From CAYHPY01 sp964358485 (GTDB lineage: Bacteria; Elusimicrobiota; Elusimicrobia; UBA1565; UBA9628): a DNA stretch of 19,059 nt. The position numbers were made by a program, and so were the translations under genes. Numbering within the stretch: the first letter of the stretch is position 1; each line of letters begins with the position of its first letter. The DNA is taken from NCBI GenBank assembly GCA_964358485.1, contig CAYHPY010000072.1, positions 1 to 19,059 of the forward strand, read 5' to 3'. Below are positions 6,205-13,622 of this stretch, piece after piece. The notes below the pieces were generated by a model. The model saw only the letters and a list, made by a program, of their open reading frames with translations. It ran no database searches and was not told the origin of the DNA.

Positions 6205-7377
6205 TTATTTTTTTAGAAGAATAATCCTGGCGAAAGTATGCTTTCCGATCTGCAAAACGAAAGTCCCGGGAACCTCGACGGGGGAATCCTTCAGGACTTT
6301 TTCCCCGTCCATCCGAACGCCCCCCTGCTCGATGAGCCGCCTGGCCTGATTCTTCGACTGGCCGGAGATTTCCGCGATCATGGCGCTGACGATCGTTCCC
6401 GGCTCGAACCGATGCTCCGGAATATCCGTCGGAAGCTCCTTCTTGGAAAAGGTCTCCTCGAAGAACTGGAGCTCCGCCCGCCCCGCCTCGTCCCCGTGGT
6501 ATTGGGCCGTGAGCCGGCGGGCCAGGTCCTTCTTGGCCTTCATCGGATGCTCGGCCTTGACCGCCGCCAGATCGGCGTCGGTCAGGAGCTCGCAGTAGGT
6601 CAGCATGAGCTCGTCGGAAATCTTCATCACCTTGCCGAACATGTCGCGGGGCGTTTCGGTCAGGCCGATGTAGTTGCCGTAAGACTTGGACATTTTTTTA
6701 ACGCCGTCCAGGCCCACCAGCAGCGGGGTAGTCAGCGCCACCTGGGCCTCCTGCCCGGCGTCCTGCTGCATCTTGCGGCCGACCAGGAGGTTGGTGAGCT
6801 GATCGTTGCCCCCGAGCTCCACGTCGGCCCGCACGGCCACCGAATCCTGCCCCTGGAAGATCGGGTAGAGGGTCTCGAGCATGGTCAGGGGGCTTTTGTT
6901 GGCGATGCGCGCCTTGAAGTCCTCCCGGGCCAGGATCTGCTGGACGGTGTGGCGCTTGAGCGTTTCCAGGATGTCTCCGGCCAGGAACGGCCCCAGCCAT
7001 TCGGAATTGCGGCGCACTTCCACGCGGTTTCGGTCCAGGATTTTAAAAGCCTGGTCCTGATAGGTCCGGGCGTTGGCGTCGATCTCGGCCTTGGTGAGGG
7101 AAGGGCGGGTGGAGTCCCGGCCGGAAGGGTCGCCGACCAGGGTGGTGAAGTCGCCGATGATGAGCACGGCGGTGTGGCCCAGGTCCTGGAAGGCGCGGAG
7201 CTTGGAAAGCACCACGCTGTGGCCCAAGTGGAGATCGGCGGAGGTCGGGTCCACCCCGAGCTTGACGCGCAGGGTCCGCCCCGAGGCGAGCTTTTTCTTG
7301 AGCTCCTCCTCGCTGACGAGGGAAATGACGCCGCGTTTCAGGATGGAAAGCGCTTGGTCGATGTCCGTTCCGGCCAT
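6205..7377 (-). CDS. tyrS: Tyrosyl-tRNA synthetase
   Basis: A 390-residue class I aminoacyl-tRNA synthetase charging tRNA-Tyr. The HIGH motif is HLGH at 50-53 within GVDPTSADLHLGHSVVL. The tyrosine-binding region includes GDFTTLVGDPSGRDSTRP (75-92) and ELGGNDQLTNLLVGRKMQQ (187-205). The KMSKS motif is at 228-232 (VKKMSKSYGNYIGL). An S4 RNA-binding domain covers about 330-390 (ISGQSKNQARRLIEQGGVRM). HLGH, the short spacing and the length match the TyrZ-like bacterial branch better than E. coli TyrS. The ATG at 7377 lies 13 bases after the stop of the DUF2723/TPR gene and has no Shine-Dalgarno; instead an extended -10 element ends seven bases before the start region, so a leaderless transcript is possible. 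Confidence 0.96.
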   Translation of the reverse strand: MAGTDIDQALSILKRGVISLVSEEELKKKLASGRTLRVKLGVDPTSADLHLGHSVVLSKLRAFQDLGHTAVLIIGDFTTLVGDPSGRDSTRPSLTKAEIDANARTYQDQAFKILDRNRVEVRRNSEWLGPFLAGDILETLKRHTVQQILAREDFKARIANKSPLTMLETLYPIFQGQDSVAVRADVELGGNDQLTNLLVGRKMQQDAGQEAQVALTTPLLVGLDGVKKMSKSYGNYIGLTETPRDMFGKVMKISDELMLTYCELLTDADLAAVKAEHPMKAKKDLARRLTAQYHGDEAGRAELQFFEETFSKKELPTDIPEHRFEPGTIVSAMIAEISGQSKNQARRLIEQGGVRMDGEKVLKDSPVEVPGTFVLQIGKHTFARIILLKK

Positions 7378-7384
7378 GGGGCCG

Positions 7385-7393
7385 ATTCTATCA
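7385..7393 (-). promoter_or_regulatory. Extended -10 promoter directly before tyrS
   Basis: The minus strand reads TGATAGAAT (TGn plus TAGAAT, 5 of 6 to TATAAT), followed by CGGCCCC and ATG. The predicted start site falls at 7378, one base before the start codon. The TGA of this motif is also the stop codon of the upstream DUF2723/TPR gene. No good -35 is seen at 16-18 bases, as is usual for extended -10 promoters. Confidence 0.42.
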
Positions 7394-9502
7394 TTTTGCC
7401 CGAACCCTGAGCTCCTCGAACCGGGCGAAGGCTTCCTTGGCGGCGGCCTTGTCGCCCAGGATTTCGCGGGCGACTGCCAGGTTGTAGTAGGCTAACGCGT
7501 ATTCCGGATCACGGGAGAGCAGGGCCTCGAAAATCCGAACCGCCTCCTTGGCCCGTCCCGCCTTGAGCTCGAGCAGGCCCAGATCGTTGGCCGCGTCCGG
7601 GATTGCGCCTTCCCGATCGGCCCGCTCCAGTTCCGGGCGGCCCTCGTCCTCGCGCCCCGACAATACCAGGGCGCGTCCCAGGTTGTAGCGAATTTGGGAG
7701 GATTCGGTTTTGGACAAAGCCGCCAGATAACAGCCGACCGCCTGGGCGTGCCGGCCCTGGGACAAGAGGGCGTTGGCGAGGTTGTTCCAGGACTCGGCCA
7801 GGTCCGGATCCCATCGGAGGGCCCCCAGATGAAGCCGCTCGGCAAGCCCGAAGCGGCCCAGGCTCTGGGCCAAGGTCGCCAAATTGCTCCAGGCCGAAGT
7901 CCGGAAGGAGCCCGCGTGTTTGGAAAAAAAATCCGCCCCGTCCGGCGCCCCGCGGTTGGAGTCAAGCTCCAGGGCCGTGACGGCCGCGGCGACCAGGGCC
8001 GCGGCGGCCGCCCGGTCCGGGGGCCGGGCGCGCAGGCGGTAGCCCCAGGCCCCCGGCATCGGGAAATTCCCGAAGGGGGCCTTGCCCGGAAAATCAACGA
8101 AGACGGGGCGGCCCTCCCCGAGGGCTTTGCCCACGACCGCCGACAGAAGATCTTGTCCGGAGCGGATCTCATGGGCGGGCAGAAGTTCGGGATGGCGGCG
8201 CTTGATCCGCTCGAAGCCCCACCAGGTCCGAAAAAAAACCACGGGCACGATGTCGGAGCGGACCGCCCGAACGGCTTGAAGGTAGGCCAGGGCGAACGCG
8301 GATTGATCGTCGGGATCCACCAGCAGGGACCGGGGGGCCAGGAAGCGGGCCATGCCCTTTCCCAGGTCCTCGGCGGAGTAGTCGCCGCGGCCCGAGGCGG
8401 CGCCGACCGGAGCCAGGCGGAGGCTTTGGACGAGCAGAAGACCGCCGAGTAGAACCGCGCCCGCCCTCCCGTAGGATTGCTGAAGGCGGGCGGCGCCAAG
8501 CCCCGCCAGGCCCGCCGCGAACACGGCCGGCAGGACGAGGTGCGGCTCCAGGATCGCGGCCGAGGAAAGGCCGCCGGGATCCAAATCCGCCCAAAGAATG
8601 AAGGCCGGGCCGCTCAGCAGGAACGCCAGGGCCAGGGGCGCGCGCGGGCCGCTCCGGGAAAACAATCCCGCCGCCGCCAGAAGCGTCCCGGCGGCGCCCC
8701 ATTGCTCCCATAACAATCGCGCGGCGTAAACCAGGGCGGGGCCCCAATGGGAAGGTTGGAAAATTCCGGCGGAGCGATCCGGGTGGAGTCGCGCGCCGCC
8801 GTAATAATGGCGCGTCAGCATCTTGGCCAGGCCCGCCGCGGTCTGAGCCGAACCCCAGTTGATGGCGGGGTCGGCGGCCGAACGGATGGGAAGATATAAA
8901 TGGACCGCCAACCCCAAGCCCAAAAACGCCCACGGCCTCCAACCCGCGCGCCTAAAGCCGAAGGCCGCCGCGCAGGCCGGCAGAACCAGCAGCAGGGTTT
9001 GGTGCACGCCCAACCCCAGGCCGATCAGAAGGCCCGCCAGGCACGCGGCCCGCCGGGACCTCGGACCCTCGGGCTCGGTCCAGCACAGGGCGACGCCCGC
9101 GGCGATTAGAGCCAGGAGAGAATACATCTCGCCGACCCGGGAGAGGGTTTGCATGGCCGGGGCGCCGGCCAGGAACAAGAAGGCGGCGGCCGCCCCCGCG
9201 GGGCCGGCGGCGCGCAGCGCCAGGAGCGCCGCCGCCGCCGCCGCCGCCGCCCCGGCCGCCGCGCTCAAAAGATTCAGGCGCCAGGCGGGATCGCCCAGAG
9301 GAAGAACCACGGTCCAAGCCTTGCCGACGAGGCTGTAGGCCGGATAGCCGGGAGGATGGGCGATCCCGAGAGTCGCGCCCGCCGCGGCCAAATCTCCGGA
9401 GTCCCGATACGCCGACATTCCGGGGGGCAGGCCCGCGGCCAACGCGATCAGCAGCAAGAGGACCGGGGCGATCAGCCGGGTGGGCGGCTCAGAAGAGGTC
9501 AT
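7391..9502 (-). CDS. DUF2723-type membrane protein (GT-C-like) with C-terminal TPR repeats
   Basis: A 703-residue protein. The N-terminal half is a multispanning membrane domain of the DUF2723/protein-O-mannosyltransferase-like kind. TM1 is at about 10-25, then the conserved loop YRDSGDLAAAGATLGIAHPP (32-51) with an acidic Asp-rich start, and hydrophobic segments near 75-115, 126-140, 155-183, 188-205, 260-280, 288-304, 318-338 and 347-362. A soluble part follows (about 385-530), then TPR repeats at about 535-700 (LAESWNNLANALLSQGRHAQAV, PDAANDLGLLELKAGRAKEA, EYALAYYNLAVAREILGDKA). Such proteins are thought to transfer sugars from lipid carriers to proteins or polymers, but substrate and product are unknown. 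The ATG at 9502 overlaps the priA stop by 14 nt. Residues 82-97 are almost pure alanine. Confidence 0.8.
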   Translation of the reverse strand: MTSSEPPTRLIAPVLLLLIALAAGLPPGMSAYRDSGDLAAAGATLGIAHPPGYPAYSLVGKAWTVVLPLGDPAWRLNLLSAAAGAAAAAAAALLALRAAGPAGAAAAFLFLAGAPAMQTLSRVGEMYSLLALIAAGVALCWTEPEGPRSRRAACLAGLLIGLGLGVHQTLLLVLPACAAAFGFRRAGWRPWAFLGLGLAVHLYLPIRSAADPAINWGSAQTAAGLAKMLTRHYYGGARLHPDRSAGIFQPSHWGPALVYAARLLWEQWGAAGTLLAAAGLFSRSGPRAPLALAFLLSGPAFILWADLDPGGLSSAAILEPHLVLPAVFAAGLAGLGAARLQQSYGRAGAVLLGGLLLVQSLRLAPVGAASGRGDYSAEDLGKGMARFLAPRSLLVDPDDQSAFALAYLQAVRAVRSDIVPVVFFRTWWGFERIKRRHPELLPAHEIRSGQDLLSAVVGKALGEGRPVFVDFPGKAPFGNFPMPGAWGYRLRARPPDRAAAAALVAAAVTALELDSNRGAPDGADFFSKHAGSFRTSAWSNLATLAQSLGRFGLAERLHLGALRWDPDLAESWNNLANALLSQGRHAQAVGCYLAALSKTESSQIRYNLGRALVLSGREDEGRPELERADREGAIPDAANDLGLLELKAGRAKEAVRIFEALLSRDPEYALAYYNLAVAREILGDKAAAKEAFARFEELRVRAK
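9228..9251. repeat. (GCC)8 trinucleotide repeat inside the DUF2723/TPR gene
   Basis: Eight uninterrupted GCC units, read as GGC on the gene strand and in the GCG/GCC-type alanine frame, encode a poly-alanine part of a transmembrane segment near residues 84-92. Slippage would change length in steps of one alanine without shifting the frame. Confidence 0.7.
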
Positions 9503-11492
9503 ACGGATCCACGTTCACCTTGAGGCGGACGGTGGAGGGAAGGGGGGACTCCCGGACGCGGTCGAACACTTCCTCGAGCCGGTCGGTTTTCAGGACTTTC
9601 GCGAGCAGATGGAAACGGTATTTTCCCTGCGCCATCGGGGGAATGGCGGGGGCCGGGCCCAGAACCATCGCCAGGTCCCCCGGCAGGCGGGACCGCAGGT
9701 CCTCCCCGAGCGCCGCGGCCGCGTCCCCGGTGGTTTCCTGATTGGCCCCGAGGAGGATCAGCCGGACCAGCATGCTGTAGGGAGGGTAGGCCAGTTCCTT
9801 GCGGTGGCCGAGTTCGCGTTCGGCGAACTCCCCGTAATCGCCCTGCGCGGCGAAACGGATGGCCTCGTGATCCGGGCAAAGGGTTTGGATCACCACTTCG
9901 CCGGCCTTCTCTGCCCGCCCGGAGCGGCCCGCCACCTGGGCCAGCATCTGCATGGTCCGCTCGGAGGCCCGAAAGTCGGGCATGTGCAGCATGGTGTCGG
10001 CGTCCACCACCCCGACCAGGGTCACCTCAGGAAAATGAAAGCTCTTGGCCACCAGCTTGGTGCCGACCAGGATGTCTCCCTGCCCCGAGCGAAAGCGGGT
10101 GTAGAGCGTTTGGGCGTCGTCTTTTTTGGACATCGTATCGCCGTCCATCCGCATGATCCGCGCGCCGGGGAGGATTTGCTTGAGCTCGGCGGCCACCTTC
10201 TGGGTGCCGGTCCCCGCCACCCGCAAGGCGGGGTTCTTGCAGGTCGGGCAAGCCGCGGGCACCGGGCCCGAGGCGCCGCAATGATGGCAGCGCAGGATGA
10301 AGCCCCCCTGGGCCTCATGCTGGACCTTGGCCACCCCGCACTCCGGACAGCGGTCCACCCAACCGCATTTGAAGCACATCACCAAGGTCGAGAACCCGCG
10401 CCGGTTGACCAGCAGGATGGATTGCTCCCGCCGTGAAAGGCGGTCGCGGATTTTTTCCAACAGGCGCGCCGAGAGGCAGCCCCGGCCGAAGGCGGGGGCC
10501 TCGACGATCTCCACGGTGGGAGGCCGCACCGCCGAGACTCGCTGGGGAAGATCCACCCGTTCGGCGCCCCCGTCCCGGGCCGACGCCCAACTTTCGATGG
10601 ACGGGGTGGCCGACCCGAGCACCACCAGCGCCTTCCAGGAGGACGCGCGGTGCAGGCCCACGTCCCGCGCGTGGTAAAGGGGAGAGGTTCCCTCCTGCTT
10701 GAAGGATTCGTCCTGCTCCTCGTCCAGAACGACCAGGCGCAAATCCGAGAAGGGAAGAAGGACCGCCGAGCGCGCGCCCACCACCACCCTCACCCGGCCC
10801 GCCTTGAGCCCGTGCCAGGCCTCCCTCCGTTCCCTAGGGGTCAGGCGGCTGTGCCACAGCACGACCTCGGCGGCGCCCAAGGCCGCCGAGAAATCCGCGA
10901 AGAAAGGAAGCGTCAGCGAAATCTCCGGCAGAAGGAAAAGCGCCTGGCCCCCCTCGGCCACCGCCTTGCGGATCAGCCGAAGATAGACCTCGGTTTTGCC
11001 CGAGGCCGGGACCCCGTACAGGAGCGCGGTCCCGCCGGCGCGCGCCTCCAGCCTGGCCATCAAGGCCGAAAGGGCCTGCTCCTGCCCCGGGGTCAGGGTG
11101 AACTCCGGCCCGCGGGAGACCGGGAGCTCCAAGGGGACGGGCTCCTCGGGCGGGGCTTTTTTGCTCTTGGCCCGCGCGGTGGTCGAGGCCGCGGCGGGGA
11201 GCACGGCCTTGACGCATTCCCCGATCGGGGCGCTGTAGCGGCGCGCCATCCAAACCGCGGTCTCCAAAAGCTCGGCGGGCAGGATCGGAGGGGTCTCCAA
11301 CGCCGCGAAGAGCGACTTCAGCGGGCGGTCGGGGGTCCCCTCGAACACGCGCAGGACGGTTCCGATCATGGCGCGCGGGCCGAACGGCGCCTTGACGCGG
11401 GTCCCCGGGGCCAAGGATGAAAGGGCCGGGGGGACGCAGTAATGGAAGGCCTTCGGGACCGGAACCGGGAAAGCCACCTCGGCGATGAGCAT
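9489..11492 (-). CDS. priA: Primosomal protein N' (replication restart helicase PriA)
   Basis: A 667-residue superfamily 2 3'-5' DNA helicase that reloads the replisome at stalled forks. The N-terminal 3'BD is recognisable (AFHYCVPPALSSLAPGTRVK, 15-34; PFGPRAMIGTVL). Motifs: Walker A GVPASGKTEVYL (160-171), Walker B DEEQD (257-261; the family usually has DEEH), motif III GSATPSIES (293-301). The zinc region contains all eight cysteines: C373, C376, C382, C385, C402, C405, C415, C418. The C-terminal helicase core has GTGTQKVAAEL (427-437), DADTMLHMPDFRASERT (497-513) and LAQVAGRSGRAEKAGEVVIQT (517-537). It ends with the usual CTD (PPYSMLVRLIL; VDPYDLF). The ATG at 11492 lies 14 bases after the methyltransferase stop without an obvious Shine-Dalgarno. 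Length is slightly shorter than E. coli PriA (732). Confidence 0.96.
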   Translation of the reverse strand: MLIAEVAFPVPVPKAFHYCVPPALSSLAPGTRVKAPFGPRAMIGTVLRVFEGTPDRPLKSLFAALETPPILPAELLETAVWMARRYSAPIGECVKAVLPAAASTTARAKSKKAPPEEPVPLELPVSRGPEFTLTPGQEQALSALMARLEARAGGTALLYGVPASGKTEVYLRLIRKAVAEGGQALFLLPEISLTLPFFADFSAALGAAEVVLWHSRLTPRERREAWHGLKAGRVRVVVGARSAVLLPFSDLRLVVLDEEQDESFKQEGTSPLYHARDVGLHRASSWKALVVLGSATPSIESWASARDGGAERVDLPQRVSAVRPPTVEIVEAPAFGRGCLSARLLEKIRDRLSRREQSILLVNRRGFSTLVMCFKCGWVDRCPECGVAKVQHEAQGGFILRCHHCGASGPVPAACPTCKNPALRVAGTGTQKVAAELKQILPGARIMRMDGDTMSKKDDAQTLYTRFRSGQGDILVGTKLVAKSFHFPEVTLVGVVDADTMLHMPDFRASERTMQMLAQVAGRSGRAEKAGEVVIQTLCPDHEAIRFAAQGDYGEFAERELGHRKELAYPPYSMLVRLILLGANQETTGDAAAALGEDLRSRLPGDLAMVLGPAPAIPPMAQGKYRFHLLAKVLKTDRLEEVFDRVRESPLPSTVRLKVNVDPYDLF

Positions 11493-11506
11493 CGGCGGCG
11501 GCGGGG

Positions 11507-12187
11507 CTACTTGTAGGCCGTGAAGATGAAGTGCGGCGGGAGATTGCGGATCTCGAACTCCGTCTCGAAGCGCTTGAAGTAATCGTCGAGCATCGTGATG
11601 AGGTGGGTGGTCACCTGATAGGCCACGAAGCGGCCCCCGGGGCGGACCAAGGCGTGGGTTTTCAGGAGCAGTTCGTGGCGCTGACGCCCGCTGAACATCG
11701 AGAAGGGCACGCCCGAGACCACGACGTCGGCCTGCTCGATCCCGTGCTTGGCGGCGATGGCGTCGATCTCTCGCACGTCCCCGTGGGCCAGGATCAGGCG
11801 GGGGTCGGCGATGCGGCTGAGCATGTCGAAGAGGGGGCGGTTGAATTCCACGGCCAGCAGGCGCCCATCGGCGGGCAGCCTGGGAAGAATTTCGCGCGTG
11901 ATCACCCCGGCCGCCGCGCCGTATTCAATCACGGTTTTGGCCCCGCGCAGGTCCATGGCCTTGATGATCCGCTTGACCATGAACTTGCTGCTGGGCATCA
12001 GGGCGGCCACCGACTTGTCGTCGAGCATGGCCTTGATGTAGGAGAGATCCTCGTCGTCGTCCTTGCGGGCCTTGTCCTTGCCCCCGTCGAAAATCTTCTT
12101 GGATTTCACGAAATCGGTGATGAAGTCCCCCAGCTGGTCGAGCACGTCCTTTTCCTCTTGGTCGGGACGGCGGGCTTTGGTCTTCAT
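11507..12187 (-). CDS. SAM-dependent methyltransferase, phospholipid N-methyltransferase (PmtA)-like
   Basis: A 226-residue class I (Rossmann) methyltransferase. Residues 1-50 are a charged, helical extension. The core starts with PSSKFMVKRIIKAM (65-78); motif I is VIEYGAAAGVITREIL (86-101), motif II LLAVEFNRPLFDML (110-123), then LAHGDVREI (133-141), motif IV VVVSGVPFSMF (155-165), and a strand GRFVAYQV (185-192). It ends in RNLPPHFIFTAY. The SSxxL start, SG-hydrophobic-P motif and the NLPP ending recall PmtA-like phospholipid N-methyltransferases (COG3963) and KsgA-like rRNA dimethylases; I favour the former. It lacks a transmembrane segment. Its start overlaps the uracil-DNA glycosylase stop by 4 nt (ATGA), placing it in the gmk-priA operon. 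A nucleic-acid substrate cannot be excluded given that context. Confidence 0.65.
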   Translation of the reverse strand: MKTKARRPDQEEKDVLDQLGDFITDFVKSKKIFDGGKDKARKDDDEDLSYIKAMLDDKSVAALMPSSKFMVKRIIKAMDLRGAKTVIEYGAAAGVITREILPRLPADGRLLAVEFNRPLFDMLSRIADPRLILAHGDVREIDAIAAKHGIEQADVVVSGVPFSMFSGRQRHELLLKTHALVRPGGRFVAYQVTTHLITMLDDYFKRFETEFEIRNLPPHFIFTAYK

Positions 12188-12981
12188 GCGCCCATTTTAC
12201 CTTTTTCCGCGGGGCCCGCAAGGAAGTCGCGCAGGGCCTTCATGTCGTTCCAAACGTCGCGCTTGAGGGTCTCGTCGCGAAGCAGGGCCGCGGGATGGTA
12301 GGTGGGAAGCACCGGGATTTCCGGCTCGTCGGAGCCCGGAAGGCGGAGGGATTTCCAGTTCCCGCGCAGGCGCGTGATCCCCTCGGAGGTCCCGAGCAGA
12401 GCCTTGGCCGCCACGGCCCCGAGCGCCACGATCACGGCGGGACGCACCGCGCGAATCTGCCGCTCGATGAAGCCCCGGCAGGCCGCCAACTCCTCAGGGG
12501 AGGGGGGGCGGTCGTTGCCCCGCGCCTCGGGGTCGGAGGGGTCCTTCATCGGGTGGCATTTGACCATGTTGGCGATGAAAACCGTTTCCCGGGAGAGCCC
12601 GATGGCGCCGATGATCTTGTCGAGCAACTGGCCCGCCTTGCCGACGAAGGGCTCGCCCCGGCGGTCTTCTTCAAAGCCCGGCCCCTCACCGATGAAAAGA
12701 ACTTTGGCCCGGGGAGAGCCGACTCCGGGGACGGGCTTGATTCTGGTTTTGCCCAGAGGGCAGGCGAAGCATCCTGCTATTTCGGCCGCGATGACCGTTA
12801 ATTGCTCCGCGGCCGAAATTCCTTTCTCTTCCGTTGTCTTTATTTTTTCCGTCCCCGAAATTTTTTCCGTTTCCGTTGACGTAACCGGAAGAATTCCAGT
12901 CCCCGGAACAAAGTCGAATTCATCGGACAAAAGAACCCGTGAAGCCAGCTCCTTCACCAGGGCCCTTAATTCTTCGCGCAC
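12184..12981 (-). CDS. Family 4-type uracil-DNA glycosylase (4Fe-4S) with expanded N-terminal linker
   Basis: A 265-residue enzyme removing uracil from DNA. Motifs: GEGPGFEEDRRGEPFVGKAG (98-117) is the active-site and uracil-binding block, and YHPAALLRDE (228-237) the C-terminal DNA-intercalating motif. Likely [4Fe-4S] ligands are C71, C74 (GCFACPLGKTR), C142 (VKCHP) and C168 (AACRGF). The segment between C142 and C168 (KDPSDPEARGNDRPPSPEEL) is longer than in the compact family members. Residues 27-68 form an unusual Thr/Glu/Lys-rich linker (VPGTGILPVTSTETEKISG onward) whose DNA matches a repeat seen near the tRNA. The start is a GTG at 12981, overlapping the coaB stop by 16 nt; no better in-frame start is visible. 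The 3' end overlaps the methyltransferase start. Family 4 versus 5 was judged by motif only. Confidence 0.92.
   Translation of the reverse strand: MREELRALVKELASRVLLSDEFDFVPGTGILPVTSTETEKISGTEKIKTTEEKGISAAEQLTVIAAEIAGCFACPLGKTRIKPVPGVGSPRAKVLFIGEGPGFEEDRRGEPFVGKAGQLLDKIIGAIGLSRETVFIANMVKCHPMKDPSDPEARGNDRPPSPEELAACRGFIERQIRAVRPAVIVALGAVAAKALLGTSEGITRLRGNWKSLRLPGSDEPEIPVLPTYHPAALLRDETLKRDVWNDMKALRDFLAGPAEKGKMGA
12779..12819. repeat. 12-bp perfect inverted repeat inside the UDG gene
   Basis: ATTTCGGCCGCG (12779-12790) and CGCGGCCGAAAT (12808-12819) are perfect reverse complements separated by 17 bases. On the gene strand they encode the two similar peptides ISAAE and IAAEI at residues 55-68, directly before the first iron-sulfur cysteine. 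It sits next to repeat copy C, so the two may have arrived together. Confidence 0.6.
12826..12879 (-). repeat. Repeat copy C: GGGGACGGAA-type element embedded in frame in UDG
   Basis: On the plus strand: CTCTTCCGTTG, a T-rich run, TTTTTTCCGTCCCCGAAA, then TTTTTTCCGTTTCCG. Copy B at 1688-1753 has the same succession of words (CACTTCCGTTG, T-rich, TTATTCCGTTCCCGAAAA, TCCGTTTC). On the gene strand it encodes about residues 35-52 of the glycosylase (STETEKISGTEKIKTTEE). The local A/T content is far above that of the surrounding gene, supporting insertion of foreign or intergenic-type DNA. Confidence 0.55.
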
Positions 12982-13622
12982 AACCGCCTCCCGATCTCAT
13001 CGAAAATCTTCCTCGCCGCCGCCGTCTTGGACAAAAGTCCGAGGCGGCGAGGAGCCAAGTCCGGGCTGACCAAGGTCAGCCGGGCCCGGGCCGCGCCGAG
13101 GCTTTGCGGCCCGTTGAGGGCGACCAAGTCCAGACCCTTGGCTTTAAGCTTGCGCCGGGCGGCTTGAAGCCCCCGGCGGGTCTCGAGGGCGAACCCGACG
13201 AACACCTGTCCGGGGCGCCGCCGGGACGCCGCTTCCTTGATAATGTCGGGATTGGGCACCAAGGTCACCCGAAGGCGGGAGGCCGAGCGCTTGATTTTAT
13301 GGGCGAAATTCCGCGAGAAGCGCCAGTCCCCCACCGCGGCCGCGCCGATCACCGCGTCGGCCTGGCGCGAGCGCCGGAGGGTTTCCCGGAGCATCTCCAA
13401 CGCGGTCGACACCGGCACGACCGCGCAGCCCGCGGGGGCCGGGCCGCAAACCGGCCCGGAAACCAGGATGACTTTGGCCCCGCGGCGGCGGGCTTCCTGA
13501 GCCAGGGCCGAGCCCATTTTACCGCTGGAGGCGTTGGTCATGAAACGAATCGGGTCCAGGGGCTCCCGCGTCGGTCCGGAGGTGATGAGGATGGTTCTGC
13601 CGCGGAGACTTAGGGAAATCAC
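12966..13622 (-). CDS. coaB: Phosphopantothenate-cysteine ligase (CoaB), separate from CoaC
   Basis: A 218-residue second step of CoA synthesis from pantothenate: it joins 4'-phosphopantothenate and cysteine using CTP or another nucleotide. Recognisable parts: RTILITSGPTREPLDPIRFM (9-28), TNASSGKMGSALAQEA (29-44), AAAVGDWR (about 94-101; usually AAVSDYR), HKIKR followed by VTLVPNPDII, VFVGFALET, and ALNG near the C-terminal nucleotide site. The frame is open upstream to 13772, but residues there match nothing and overlap coaC. The GTG at 13622 gives a 4-nt GTGA overlap with the coaC stop and starts right before the CoaB fold. In most bacteria CoaC and CoaB form one polypeptide; here a stop codon and restart separate them, with domain order kept. 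The 3' end overlaps the glycosylase start by 16 nt. Confidence 0.92.
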   Translation of the reverse strand: MISLSLRGRTILITSGPTREPLDPIRFMTNASSGKMGSALAQEARRRGAKVILVSGPVCGPAPAGCAVVPVSTALEMLRETLRRSRQADAVIGAAAVGDWRFSRNFAHKIKRSASRLRVTLVPNPDIIKEAASRRRPGQVFVGFALETRRGLQAARRKLKAKGLDLVALNGPQSLGAARARLTLVSPDLAPRRLGLLSKTAAARKIFDEIGRRLCAKN

